Assembly: GCA_021234155.1 (NCBI GenBank)
Contig: JAJEKV010000050.1
Coordinates: 1,991,842 to 2,055,841, forward strand
Direction of reading: 5' to 3'
DNA length: 64,000 bases
DNA from: Isoetes taiwanensis
Lineage: Eukaryota; Streptophyta; Lycopodiopsida; Isoetales; Isoetaceae
The notes below the pieces were generated by a model. It saw only the letters and a list, made by a program, of their open reading frames with translations, ran no database searches and had not been told where the DNA came from. This document shows positions 1 to 12,183 of this stretch, piece after piece (the stretch's first letter is position 1; the number at the start of each line of letters is the position of its first letter). A program made the position numbers and the translations under genes.

Positions 1-640
1 CATATTAGTTTTAGCAAATGTTGAACCTTAAGAATGTTGCGAACAAAATTGTTGAGGTGTATAGTTGGTGCTCTACTTTTAACTTCCTTGTATATTGGTA
101 AGAGATATTTCTTTGTATTTTTCTTCATTAAAGTCAAGTATACATTTTTTTCGAACTCTTTCTTTTCCATTTTTTAAAGTTATTGCACTATTTAGATTTC
201 ATTTTTCAGGGGCATGTTTTCCTCCAAAGGGAACTTTGGGATACTACGACAAACTTTTAGGGGACTAAGTACAATGCATCTTCATGTTATCATATGGGTC
301 TGGCTAAAACATGCACAAAATTACATGATCGTCGTAAGTATAAATTCTTTCTTTGAGCTATGACTTGTTAATCCGGATCGGTTGACCGCCATAGGCAAAG
401 ATCAATGTATCATTTGTCCTGGGAAAAAATGGCAAGGTAGGCAATAAATTTTGTAGTGTAATGTAAAGAAGTTTCCATATGTAGAATAGATCAATAAATT
501 CACCGATTGTTTGTTGCTTTGATGGACAATAATTATGTCTACCAATAGAGTGCATTGGCTAACATCATCCGATAAGATCTAAGAATAGACCAAGTCCTCC
601 GGGTAAAATCTTCCCTCTCGCATTCTAAATTGTGCCATTT
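1..640. other. AT-rich intergenic DNA, nothing recognised
   Basis: I see no recognisable coding region, RNA gene or repeat. Short reading frames on either strand have no motif I can name. Confidence 0.5.
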
Positions 641-1500
641 GTTGGCTTTTCATATTTCTACATTTATTATTCTTTGCCAAGGTCAGCGGGGCCATTGCTA
701 CGATCATTTTGTGCACAAGCAATGTTTAAAGGATGCTTCTTCATTCCCTTTTGCACGTAGCAAGTGATGATGGCAAGTCCATGAAATAAATACTTTTCGT
801 AATCCTACATTTTTGCCAATGGTCAATGTGTATCTTCCATGGACCATTTTTAATTTGTACTACATAGCCAGGCCTATAAAGCGAAGAAAAATAATGGCAA
901 AGGTGGATTGGACCGATTTAACACCTTCCAACTTGCATTTTCCACAAAATGCACCACCACCATTTCCATTTCCATGTTCAATATAAGCTGCAATAATGCG
1001 GACAACACCCGGGAGCTAAGAAAATACACTCTCCCGTCATCATGCACCTCCTCCTAAGCTGATTTCAAATTATTGCCGTTGTGTTTTCTTGTTATTAATG
1101 CAAGGCTGCAAAGCCAGGGCAGGCATCCAGAGGGATTGCATTGTTAGGCTTCAACACGGTAAATGCACATTTCTTCAAATAATTGAAGGCATTCTTTGCC
1201 ACAGTCATTTTGTGCATAAGCAGAAAGCGTAAAGGATTCTTCTTCATTGTCTTTTCTGCTGTAACAAGTGATGATGGCAGTTTACGAGACAACATTTCCT
1301 TTTCATAATCCTGTCAAATGGCCAATGTATCTCCCAAGACAAAACATGGACCAGGTTTAATTTGTGCCAAACACTTAGGCCTATAGGTGAAGAAAAATAC
1401 TGGCAAAGTTGGATTTGTAAGATTTAACACCTTAAGCTACATTTGCCAAAAAAGTTGTAATACATTAGCACCCATTTCCATGTTCAGTATGGCTGTGATC
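641..1500 (-). pseudogene. duplicated, degraded PPR-protein remnant
   Basis: Two diverged copies of one block lie in tandem, roughly 660-1000 and 1170-1500; they share the stretch around 'aagtgatgatggca' and the stretch 'cctata..gaagaaaaata.tggcaaag'. Read on the minus strand, the second copy gives NVVS-stop-TAIITCYSRKDNEEES followed by GKECLQLFEEM, which fits the end of one PPR motif (NVVSW, with TAA in place of TGG) and the start of the next. The first copy gives ISW and AIITCYVQKGNEEAS in neighbouring frames. PPR proteins bind organellar RNA in helical-hairpin repeats. Here stops and frameshifts interrupt every frame, so this is a relic. The family call rests on motif resemblance only. Confidence 0.45.
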
Positions 1501-4255
1501 AACGTGTATCTAGTTTCAGATGGTGGTTCTTTATCAAGATCATGTAGGCAAAGACTGTGACAACCTCCTGTGCACACATCATCTTGCTTATGGTGGAACA
1601 ACAACTACTCCATTTGTGAAACAATTACTGCCATCTGTAATTGCCTATATATGCCAAAACATAAATGAAGGTGGCACAGTTTTCACTAGCATTTCAAAGA
1701 TTTCTACAACTGAGCATTATGATATTGTAAGAACATCACAATTGCTAGGCTGAATATATGCTCTGGTATTAGCACAGAAATCGTTCAAATACATCACAAA
1801 GTTTTTATTAATGGGTCAGCGATTTCCAGCCCATCAAGTTATATGCTAAAAGTTTGAGATTAATCCATAAAAGTGGTTGGACAGTAAAACACTGAAATGT
1901 GTATACGATATTCAAATTTGCAAGAAACAAAATGCATTTCCGATGACAACAAGATGCCAAATATATACAAGCTGGACAAGGCCTCTTTGTCTTCCAATCA
2001 GACATAGCTGGTTGTGCTATGCTAACGGGTTGAAAGTCCACAATTCTGCGCCGTCATTAGTTTTGAGATACTTTGCAGATCTAACATGTTGCAGCAGTGG
2101 TACGCCAATGGTAAGATGAATAGAATGTAATAAGAGATTGAAGAATAGAACGTAAACATAAGCTGATTCCGCTATTTAAGTGAATAAGTACCACTATAGG
2201 AATCAAGGAATCAAGTTTGCTGTAATTTGAGGTCATATTCAATGCAATTATGTCATCATAAAGGAAGTGATTGTGGCGGTGATAAGTGTTTGGCAGAAAT
2301 GCTGAACTATATCATTCCCCAAAAAGAACCATACTTGTTGTCTATTGTTGTTGCAGAACAATTATGCTACATGCACTTAGATGGGCTTTTCGAAGAAGAT
2401 AAAGGCATCAACCTGGACGAGTGTCCTTGAGCTTACTAGGGTAAATTCTTTATCCCTACTCTTTCTTGATCATATCGTACCACCTGGCTACTCAGCAAGA
2501 TCTAGGCAACAGATCTAGGCAACATATCACAGGTGGATGCCAGGGAATGTCTTCAGTTAGAAATAACAAAATTGCAGACTGGATTATGTGAAAATTTGCA
2601 AAATACACATTGAGATTACAGATGCTTGTGTGGTACATTCCTGAGAAGTTAATAATTAAGACACATATCTCCTGCAAGATAAAAGCATTGCAAACAAGCA
2701 GCCCAAGCACATGCAATATGCAAGTTGGCTCTCTTTAAAGGATGTCATATGCTAAAGGCATCCACTTTTTGTTATGGATTCTATTCCATCCTCATTGCAA
2801 GAGTCTCCCGAAATTAAAATATAAGCGGCATAAGCGCTTCTTGATATTGATTGGCATATTCCATGAAAACTAATTTCTAGAGCAGCATTGCTTGAGGCCA
2901 AGATGGACATGCATGAAGTCAAGGTCACAAAATCAAGGGAATGTATATTTACGTACTTCATATAGGTGTGATCCATGGCTTGAAGGAGGTCTTGTTGTGA
3001 TTCTGTTGTAGATGAAGAACTATTTGGAAAAAGCTCAGAGTTTGCGAGATGGTTTTTTTAAACGCGTCACTTCGCTTGAAAGCACCGCTTAGAATGGCAC
3101 GTCTCACCGTATTACGCATTGCTCCAGGTGGCAATGGTTTTGACAAACACCTGGAGATCGTTTGCATAACCCCGCATTCGCGGAGCGTAGTGAAGAAAAA
3201 TGTGTCTCTTCTGCACTCTAGCGCTATGGGTTATGATATGAGATACGGATAGTACAGAATCAGTTTCTCCAAAATTTGTGATTCCGTTGCGGGCCTTTAA
3301 ACGGGCAACTCAGGTAAACTGAATACTACCCAGAGCTCACCAACCGGCAACTCAAAACTCGAATACTCACTTGTGGACGGTTGATTCTCCGACCATCTGC
3401 ATTCTCTACAACATAAATCATAGAAACTGTACATCAGCACAGACATTTTCAACGCTCCAACGAATGCCAAATTGCGGCACCGACAGGCCTACTTCCTCTT
3501 ATTGGCGGCGCACATCAGCATGTCTCATTTCTGCCACACCAAGACCAATACATAACTGTAACGGTTTGGGGATTAGTATGTCCTCCCAAAATTCAAGATT
3601 CTAAGAAACCAGATGTTCTAGGTAGGCAAAGTTCTCAGTATCAGATATGCAAGTGACATGAACTACAAAAGGCCGTGCATCCCTCTCTCGCAAATACCTT
3701 CTCAAGACCTTCTGTTGAATTTTTCCTAAATAGTTCCATCATAAGATCTAAGCTGCGACCATATGGAGTACAGAAATATACGTCCCTGATTTTGCACTTG
3801 ACTTCGCGTCCATCTTGGCCTCAGTCTGAAATTAGCTGATGAATATGTTAATACTAGAATATACACTGTATGTTGAGTAGAAGAAGCCATGATCCTTTGG
3901 GAAACCACCACTTAATTGGGCCTTGAATCAAGTCTAAAACGAGGATGATATCTGTCCCAAACTACAACAACACAACGAAAACCAACAATTGAATACTGCT
4001 TACCGGAAACTATTAACCTGTACAGATGAGTTTGTTATTATCCGAAACCCAAGCTTCAATAGAAGCTTATATCCAACCGAATATCTAATCCACAGTTCCA
4101 GTACCGGAGAAGCTCGAACTCCGATCATTGAATCGATGTGATTCGCCGATGCTTGAAGAGGGGCATATAATTAATTTTCACCGGTTTATAGTTTTCAGCC
4201 CTATGATGGGAAAATTAAGATTGCGGGACACGGTGGCATGCAAGCAGTAATTAAT
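1501..4255. other. unassigned AT-rich DNA
   Basis: No supported gene. Short open frames occur on both strands, for example plus 2227-2430 and minus 2958-3167. A minus-strand stretch near 2960-3060 reads through to a donor-like ATGAA|GTACGT, but I cannot extend it into a gene model. Nothing here is identified. Confidence 0.4.
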
Positions 4256-4430
4256 TTTCACTGTTTTGGGTTGCCCCTTTAGGGGTAAAAACCTTGTTTA
4301 TGTGGGTGCAAGGCCCAGGAGTATGCCGCAAGATATGCCTAGCATATGTCAAAGATCGCTCCAAACCGGATGCCGCCTGGTAAACTCTGGCCATCCAGCC
4401 CAAATCTTCAGCAGTGGCGTTATGGCGCAT
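4256..4430 (+). repeat. dispersed repeat R1, copy 1
   Basis: It begins with TTTTGGGTTGCCCCT and continues with a diverged version of the sequence found in opposite orientation near 36.0 and 38.6 kb. The shared landmarks are GGGTTGCCCCTNNAGGGG, a stretch of alternating 'atatgc' words, and 'gctccaaaccg' followed by 'tggtaaact'. No protein is evident. It may be a non-autonomous transposon, but the ends are not proven. Confidence 0.55.
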
Positions 4431-7400
4431 GCCCCCTGTACGGCGGGTGGGTATATTCAGATATGCTTATATACGCTTAGCAGATGCCTTGATCGCCCAA
4501 ACCTGAGTCGCCAGAACTTCCTGCACATCCACCAACCAAGTAGCGCATACGGGCGCAGCCGAATTCTTCTTCTTCCAAGCCAGATCAGAAGGATAATAAT
4601 GAGATTTGAAATATTTTAGCTTCAAATATATAGTAATGGAAGATGTGTCTAACCGGGCTTCCTCATACCGCCTGCTTTAGCCGTAATTTCCTCTGTCAAC
4701 TTCTAGCTCATTAACAAACACTAACCACCTTTAATCCTTGCATGCCGATCCAATTCTTGCATTTTCCTTTGGATCATCACCATGCTCCCTTTTCTATGCC
4801 TATTAGAACATGAATGCAATCCTTGTAAAGGCAGGTGAAAGGCTCCTGACAAGGCGTGGCAAAACTCAAGGGAAATTAGTTCCGATATGAAAAGGTACCT
4901 TTATTTTTTTTTTTAGAGGCAATTTGTGGTGTTTTGTCTTTTGTGACATAGTATACATGATATGGTCAATTGTAAATGAGCTCCAGGGCACTTTTAAAAA
5001 AAACTTACCATTTTACTGCAGCCTAATAGGCTTTATATGCTTCCTTGTTTTGCATTCGTTAGTAACATTTTGACTTGCTTGTACTTGCACTCTATCTCTT
5101 TGTATTTGGCTTCATCTTTGATTTTAGCGAATTATCACCGTGATTCAATCTCTTTGCCATGTATTTTATGACGAGGGGCTATCTATTGTTTGGAGATATA
5201 CGATCCAGGATCATTCAACTATTTATCGCTTTTTATCTCCTGTTGGGCTTGATTAAAAGGGATATTGTCACCCATAGACAAGCATAGCGAAGCGAGTCCA
5301 GGAAGGCGTAAAATTATCAAGAATGAAGATAGTTTTGAACCAAATTTTGCATTTTTTCTGGGAAGCATTTATCGCATTGATCTGACCTTTAATAATCGTC
5401 CCTCAAGCTTTTTAGTCCGCCCCGATAGCATGTGGATGGAGAGCGGGTCATTACTTGATGGCTCTACACCTTTCTTTGCTAGGCCATACGAGGGTTGTAA
5501 TTCAAAACCTGGAGTTGTTAGCTGTGCTTTGTTGTTTGAAAGTGCTACTTGAGAACAATTTCTAAATTAAGGAATTTGCAAATTGTGGTGAACATTTTAG
5601 AATGTAGAGTTCTTCGAAAGCAAGTTGCTTATATTGGAATCCATCTTTTCCTCAAGCCCATTTCTTTGCTTATTGCCATGACCCATCGTTTAGAATTATA
5701 AAACTCATCCATCTGCATATTTATATAGAATAGATTTGCAATTACATTTGTTTGCTTATTCATGCTCATTTTGCCTTTCTCCAGAGCTTTTTCGCTTTTC
5801 GGAATCTTACATTCCAATCTTTGTTTTGGTGACCAAACTAATTAGAGTTTTTGGATGAGGATTTAGCGCAAAGTTTTGGTCCAACAAGTTTTGTGTACGT
5901 ATGTCGAAGTTTATGTCGGGTTGGTCCCTACATTCTGGTCTTGGTGCGTTTGCCATTCATTTTCCTTATCTTGGCCGGTGCTTATTTAATTTATTTCCCT
6001 TTGGGTGTGATATAGGCAGGTGTTCATTATCAATGAACAAGAAGTTGTTCACATATTACCCAATGCCTGAGATGCCTTAAATGTGGTGAAGTTGAGAGGT
6101 GGATAATGAAGATGATTGGCTTTATGTATGGCGGCGTAGGAGGTGTATCAAAGGTAAAAGTCTTTTTCAGTGGTAGTTAATGGTGGTACTTTGATAATCT
6201 AAGGATGTGGCTTGCTCTTTTATGCATACTATGTTTTGTTGGAAGGTAGCCATCATCAAGTGCAAGCATAATGTTATACCATGGTATTTCCTCTGTTGAT
6301 TGAGCTCATTACATTTTTAGTGAGATCCATTTTGATGAAGGCGATGAGGATATGGAGTGTGTGATAAGGTTGGAAGCGATTAGCTCATTTCCTTTATTGC
6401 ATGTAAGTGGATCTATCACATTCATTTGGATGTAAAAGCAAGGTAGAATGCACACACAAACATAATGGCAGAAACCATCTTAGATTCCCTAGGCATCCAA
6501 AGGCGATAAACAAAGTGAACATGAACCTTTTATTTGGCGAGCTGAGTGCGGATACATACGTGGCGATGGCATGAAATCCGAACTGGCAACTATTTCAATG
6601 TGTTGCAGAGAAAGTCTACATTCCTCGGCTTGGTTGTATCTTTGTGTGGCGTTTGCGGGGAGACTATAGATGGAGCAACTTATTTGATTGAATATGCGCA
6701 TGTAATGCAATGATGCATATTTTACGAGCATGCTATTCTTTTGCTTCAATAGAAAAAGTAATGTATGGACATCAAGTGCACAAGAAAAAGAAATTGTTGT
6801 GTAAAACCCAAGTATGTATTGTCTTCTCGGTCATTGACGCGAATGTTTTTAGTGCCATCCGATTGCAGGTGCCCCCTGAAAATATGTGCTTAGCTACAAC
6901 TATTTAGCATCTATTTAATACATCAATCATAGATCAACCATTTTACGTTATATTCATTGAGTATCTTGCTTTACTTCCAAAAGTAGAGTAGGTGCTTGCC
7001 TGGGCATCGTTTATATTTTATGTAATCTCTGATTGATTGCACCCGAGCACTATCTAAAGAACTATCTTTTTAGTGAGATATTACTCTGGTGACCTCACAT
7101 GCTTCTTCAATAGATCCAATAGCAAAAGGTTTGTGAGTTTGAAAGTGGCCAATGTTCTTTGTTTGAATCTTGTGAAGCATGAATCGCAGATAATGTAATG
7201 TCAATTATAGACACTTTGATACGAAATGATTTTTTGGGGCTTTCTATTAAATACTACGAATCAATTTGTTTAAAAATACTTGGTTACTTAGGCGACACGC
7301 ATCTCTGGGATTAGAGGCATCATTTCTTTGATTCTATCATCTTTTTATAAAATATAGTACTCTCTGTAGCAAACCTTTCCATCGGGCACAATGTCATAGG

Positions 7401-8118
7401 GTTTTGCAAAGCTATATATCAAACTTTGGATTGAATGATGGGATCTCATTTGCAACCTCGATTAGTTTCTCACTTCACGTGTGGTCTCGGGCTAGTTAGC
7501 AACGAAAACAGGTCGGTCTGAAAAATTCCTGAAGGATTTCTCATATTTCAATTCAAAATCGACTCTGGATCATGGTGTGGTTTTTAAGCCAAATCATTCG
7601 TGAGGATCCGGTGCTTATGATCATCTTGCTCACAGGCAATCTGTTTTCCTTCGAGAATTGCTTGGCGACTTAGGCTACCCAGTACATAGTCTACCTTCTT
7701 TCTATTAACATTATCTTTGCTTCATTATTACACCGTATCATTGAAGCCTCAAAGACATCAGTTTTCCATGGTCTTTGGAGTTGTATATTTTATCTTTTAT
7801 TTTCTGGCCACAACTTCCATGGCAGCACTAAACGGATGTTTCTCATAGTGGTGCTTTCACGGGAGGGTTTATATTGCGTGATTGTTGTTCTTTTCTTGCC
7901 ATGACATTGTAGCCTCTAGCTAATACTTATAGGAGCACTTTCTTCGACAGGTCAAATACGTAAACGACAAAATATGTGTATAGTATGATATGCCTTGCCC
8001 TATTATATGGATACTATGGTGCTATAGTGAATTTGAACTCAATGTTAGAATGGTATGTGACGTTCTTGGTGCATTTGTTATGATGCTGAAAAACTGAAAT
8101 AAAAATTTCATAACATTA
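4431..8118. other. unassigned AT-rich DNA
   Basis: No gene could be supported over about 3.7 kb. The longest frame that looks protein-like is plus 5265-5552 (95 residues from ATG); it has no motif I recognise and no visible partners. A poly-T run lies near 4903-4915. Nothing else stands out. Confidence 0.45.
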
Positions 8119-8370
8119 CATTTTTGGGTTGCCCCTAGAACAAACCCCTCGTTCACGATGGGTATGTGAAGACTCCGGTATATGGCCGACATATGCCCTA
8201 TCTTTGGTGGCTATGGTGCGCGTACGCTCTCGGTCATCAGCCCATTCCTTATGACATATTCCAAGTATATGTCGCAAGATATACTCAAAACATGACTTTG
8301 AAGTGTGATTTGGGTTTTCATTTCATCTCTCGCGTCACGGAGGGCAACCCTCCGTATGCGCAAAGAGACT
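8119..8370 (+). repeat. dispersed repeat R1, copy 2, with short terminal inverted repeats
   Basis: It begins TTTTTGGGTTGCCCC and ends near GGAGGGCAACCCTCCG, so GGGTTGCCC at the left edge is matched by GGGCAACCC at the right edge. The interior has the 'atatgtcgcaagatatactcaaaacatg' type of sequence seen in the other copies. The segment 'acatgactttgaag.gtgattt' plus the 'ggagggcaacccYc' end recurs in reverse near 23.63-23.70 kb. Both features suggest a small DNA-transposon-like element. Confidence 0.5.
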
Positions 8371-8641
8371 TTGTTATAATTTCTTAGCCCTATGGTGTGG
8401 AAATTGAAAGATGAATGGACACTATTAATTTTAAGCTGAAATGGCAAAGCAAATGGATAAGCTAGAATTCAAAGAAAATGTCGTATCGGGGTTATACAAG
8501 CCTACTAATCAAACGTGCTTTTGGATAGTTATTTTTATGTTTGCTGCGTATGGCGGCATGGAAAGCGGGGAGATTATTCCGAGGGCGCCAGAACCGACGA
8601 GAGTTGGGAGGGTCCCGAATGATCGAACCATTTTTTCATCC

Positions 8642-8730
8642 GCCACAACATGGCAACGAAAGACCGTTGATGGATCATGTTGCCTCTTTCCATTCGAGGC
8701 GAACCAATGAGCCAATTGCCATGTTGTGGC
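8642..8730. repeat. 15-bp perfect inverted repeat
   Basis: GCCACAACATGGCAA at 8642-8656 is matched by its exact reverse complement TTGCCATGTTGTGGC at 8716-8730, with about 59 bp between. It could be a small foldback element or chance. The surrounding open frames are mutually shadowing and I give none of them a function. Confidence 0.5.
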
Positions 8731-8994
8731 AAGCAATCTAATGGATAAACAACTACATGAATTACCTTTTTCATAAATGTCAATAAAACTTGCATTTGTT
8801 TGATAAGTAACTCGTCCTACTTTGATCAACTAGGAAGTAAAGAAATGTAGACCTATTGGTAGTAAAATTGTCCTTCTTGGCAAAAATAGATAAACTAGTT
8901 AAAATTGACGTGGTCTTAATAATTATTTGAATTATTTTGGTGTATACTAGGTTCATGTATACGAAATGGACACAAATAGATATGTAATTGCTTA

Positions 8995-9800
8995 AAGGAA
9001 GGAAGGAAGGGAAGGAAGGTATTTTATCGCCCACGGAGACCAATGGTCTATGGGACCCAATATAAAGCGCGTAAGCGGTACCCACCGGATTAAAACTCGC
9101 CATACCAAGGGTTTTAGGAAAAACCGGCAAAGAATCACCCGCCGACAAACCGCCCTAATATATAAAAATGCAAAAACACACAAATATATACACTCATGCA
9201 TCGCGACCCATAGTGCCTAATGTCGCTCAAAGCGGGGCAAAGGTGAGCTCGTTGTGTCCAAGTATTCTCCGGTCGTAACGACCCTGGCACGCATCGACTT
9301 CCGCGGTGTTCATCGGTAAATGTAGGGGCAAGTCCGCATTTTAAGGGGATTTATCGCCCGGACCCGAATTCAACGCTTGGGCAACTCGAAAGTGTGAGGT
9401 TCATCCTCAATGGCACCCGCTTGACAAAGACCGACAGAGCCTATCCGGTAATTCCCAATCCACCGCCCGACAGCGAAGATGGTGGGCACCTCGCGGCAAA
9501 TGGAGGCAATGAGTCTCCGCTGCCAGTGGGCAACGGGAATGCGTAGAAAGCCGGTGGGCCCCGCTAACACGGGTTGATGTGCTCCTTGTAATGGGCCGCT
9601 TTTGACTGCCTAGAGCCTCGGTCCCGTGAGTTTGCCAAGGAAGCAAGCCGCCCGTGCATTCCCACGCTTGCCACGACGCAATTGTTCACACCGCACGCGA
9701 CTGCGTTCTACACGCTCCATCCGGCTTAACCACCTGATCTCTCTTACCCTCCAATAAAGCTCGAGTCATAGGGCCCATTGCCAGCCAGAAGTTAGGTATG
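8995..9800 (-). mobile_element. LINE retrotransposon, 5'-truncated 3' end
   Basis: On the plus strand the copy starts with an AAGG microsatellite (8995-9020), the reverse complement of a CCTT-type 3' tail. Next comes TATTTTATCGCCCACGGAGACCAATGGTCTATGGG, shared with other LINE ends in the window. On the minus strand around 9370-9480 the translation has an LCQAGAIEDEPHTF segment in the style of the C-terminal zinc-finger-like region of plant LINE polymerases. The polymerase core is absent, so this is a truncated, frameshifted insertion. The 5' boundary is approximate. Base composition is clearly more GC-rich than the flanks. Confidence 0.65.
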
Positions 9801-10783
9801 GACGAAAGCATCACCCATAAGAACCACTTTCCAAAATAGATGATGTGTCTATCAAGGGTCACTCAACGAAAAGCAAAGGAACATGTGAAAGTAATGGTGA
9901 ATCTGTTGATGACAGAGCGTGATGATATGTTAGAGAATGAGAGCAACAATTATGTGCATAGTAACCTCATGGGTGGAGGAGGTTACCCATGGTAAATCCA
10001 ATGTGCATTACCATGAGCGGCGACATCCACAATTGGCATTGATGTATGGGGCAATGGTTATCCTGGTGACCTCCGACATCCAAGAGGCTGCAATGCATGA
10101 CCCACGGGCCAAAGGATCGACATAGCCATTTACAAAACAAAGTTACCAAATAAACCAACAAGGTACTTTCCAGAATTTCAAAGTCCGAAAGTGGGTTACG
10201 CTTTGATATGGGGATCTAATGTCTTATCGTACACAAATATTTATCACATACAAATAAAGCAATCATTGCAATTGTTCTAATAAATTAGTCATAGTGCAAA
10301 TTATGTTCCCTAAAATCACTTAATAAGATACTACTAATTTGATTAATTTAACCTAAATTGGCTTGTTGCAAATGCATGATCTAGTTATACACTGCCTCTA
10401 TGACACCACATTTACCATATGATAGAAGGGAGACTTCATTTTATAAGACAACTTTATTACATGCTCCAATCATGATAAACAAATTATGTTATTACACTTT
10501 CTGATTGGTCATGATAAACAAATTATGTTATTACACTTTCTTATTTTGTGATTTGCCATGTGCAAACTAGGTCATTGACGATCCAATTGGAATATTTTAT
10601 TGTGTTGTACATCTTGCACACATTTCCCCTTAGTAAAAAATAAATAAAAAAGATTGGCCCCGCGTATTTAGGTGGATACCAAGAAAATTTCAGAAATAAT
10701 GCTCATAGGCTGATTTGTTGGGCCTAGGCCTATTTGCTCTTAAAAAACTATTCTATTCTATTCTATTCTTAAAAAACAAGATA
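9801..10783. other. intergenic DNA with an ATTCT microsatellite
   Basis: No gene is supported. The plus-strand frame 9937-10125 and its minus-strand shadow have no motif I know. A 28-bp sentence-like duplication ('catgataaacaaattatgttattacacttt') occurs twice at about 10472-10540. An (ATTCT)4 run lies at 10749-10769. Confidence 0.4.
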
Positions 10784-12183
10784 TCACTTTTTATAAAGTG
10801 ATGCTCTTGCGAGGGCTTTTTCAATAACAATCTCAAAGGCATCTCTTGTTCTTGGATCATAGCTTTTTATACCGGCTTTGCATAAACAATCATTGGAATG
10901 ATCTCAACGATATTCGTTGCATTGTTTTGATAACTCTCGCATTAATGTGTGTTAAATACTCAACCACGTTGATGCTTCCATTGCTATTCAAGAATTGCTC
11001 TAAGGAATAGAAGATAGAGTAGGTGCTTCGGTTGGATGGAAGATGCCATATATATTGGTCATATGCTGAATGCTCTGAGAACAAGACCGGAATACACCCT
11101 GATAACATAGAGTCGAAGATCGCCTTTACGAAGTTGGAGTGTCGCCGAGGCATTAAACAAAAAGGTCTAACCAAGGTAAAGAGAAGTCACTAAGTAGGGA
11201 TTGTTAGCACAATCCATTTTGTCACATCTCAACATAGTGCAATTGGAGGAATATTCACATTGTTCTTGCAAGAGATTTCTAAGTAAGGGGACGGACCCGT
11301 TGCCATGTCGAGGACCCCCAGAATAGGAGACTAGAACATCACGCTATATTTTGGAGATAGTATGTTGCCAATGTTGGATGTCTATGGGGGAAGAAGGATG
11401 GAATCCAGTGGGGTAAGGGATGGCAATTTCAGATTCCTGATGAGACCAATAATTTCGTTCGGTGAGCACTTTAGTCACATTATGAAGCTCTGGAAAGGTG
11501 AGGATGGAGGTTCCCCAACCTGGACCATCTTGGTAGCGGATAAAATTGGCAAAGTCAGATCCCACAACAAGAAGGTGATCCCACCGGGTAGCGATGGAAG
11601 TATGGAGATGCAAGCAACCAACCGGTGGAGCTTCGACTCGATCGATCTGCGGAGTTGCATATTATTATTAAAAAGATGGTCATGTAAATCTATAAGGGGT
11701 AATATGGAATGTAAAAAGGTTAGCCTGTTGGGGATCCATAGTGCAACATGGATATGTCTTGAAACGCTCGAAAAAATGACCTCTAGAGTGTATTGAAAAG
11801 TTTTATACCATGCATTCTCTGGCATGCTCTTCTGATTTTCGGCTGGTCCAAATCCACCATTGAGGAAATGCTGACATAACTCTTTGAGCGTGGATGGAGC
11901 ATCTGAGTCATTACAAGATCGATAGACAAGACCATCATTAAACTTCGGATGGCAATGCATACACATATACTAACCTGCCCTCACAAGGAGAATCGGATCT
12001 AAAGATGCCCACCATATCGGTCACCTCATAATCCAACAAAAGCTCCACTACCACACAAAGAAGCATCGTGCCAAATACTACTAGTCTTACGAAGGAATGG
12101 AAACTCCAATTCCATTGCTTTGCTGCCCTCAACTTCATCACAAGATGGTTGCTCATTTCATTTGAGGCATAGGATGATGGCAA
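10784..12183 (-). pseudogene. exostosin-family (GT47) glycosyltransferase, MUR3-like pseudogene
   Basis: Family members are type II Golgi membrane proteins that add sugars to xyloglucan side chains. The N-terminus (from 12183) has a hydrophobic anchor at about residues 31-50 and then GRLVYVYALPS, the usual start of the exostosin domain. Frames then change: FNDGL and NGGFGPAENQ (11.95-11.85 kb), KTYPC.T.DPQQANLF (about 11.74 kb), then WDHLLVVGSDFANF, NYWSHQE and IAIPYPTGFHP (11.6-11.38 kb). After an in-frame TAG near 11.34 kb come SYSGGPR, FCLMPRRHS, AIFDSMLSGCIPVLF, QYIWHLP and a terminal DAFEIVIEKALARA ending about 10784. I count at least four frame changes and one stop. The first is an extra base at SE|FNDGL near 11.97 kb. 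No introns are seen. The family is sure, the exact substrate is not. Confidence 0.8.

Noticed and set aside
8441-8829. Four overlapping open frames on both strands
   Set aside because: They shadow one another and reflect an inverted repeat; none has a motif or a consistent codon pattern.
11362-11796. Plus-strand 144-residue frame
   Set aside because: It is antisense to the GT47 pseudogene, which carries the recognisable motifs.
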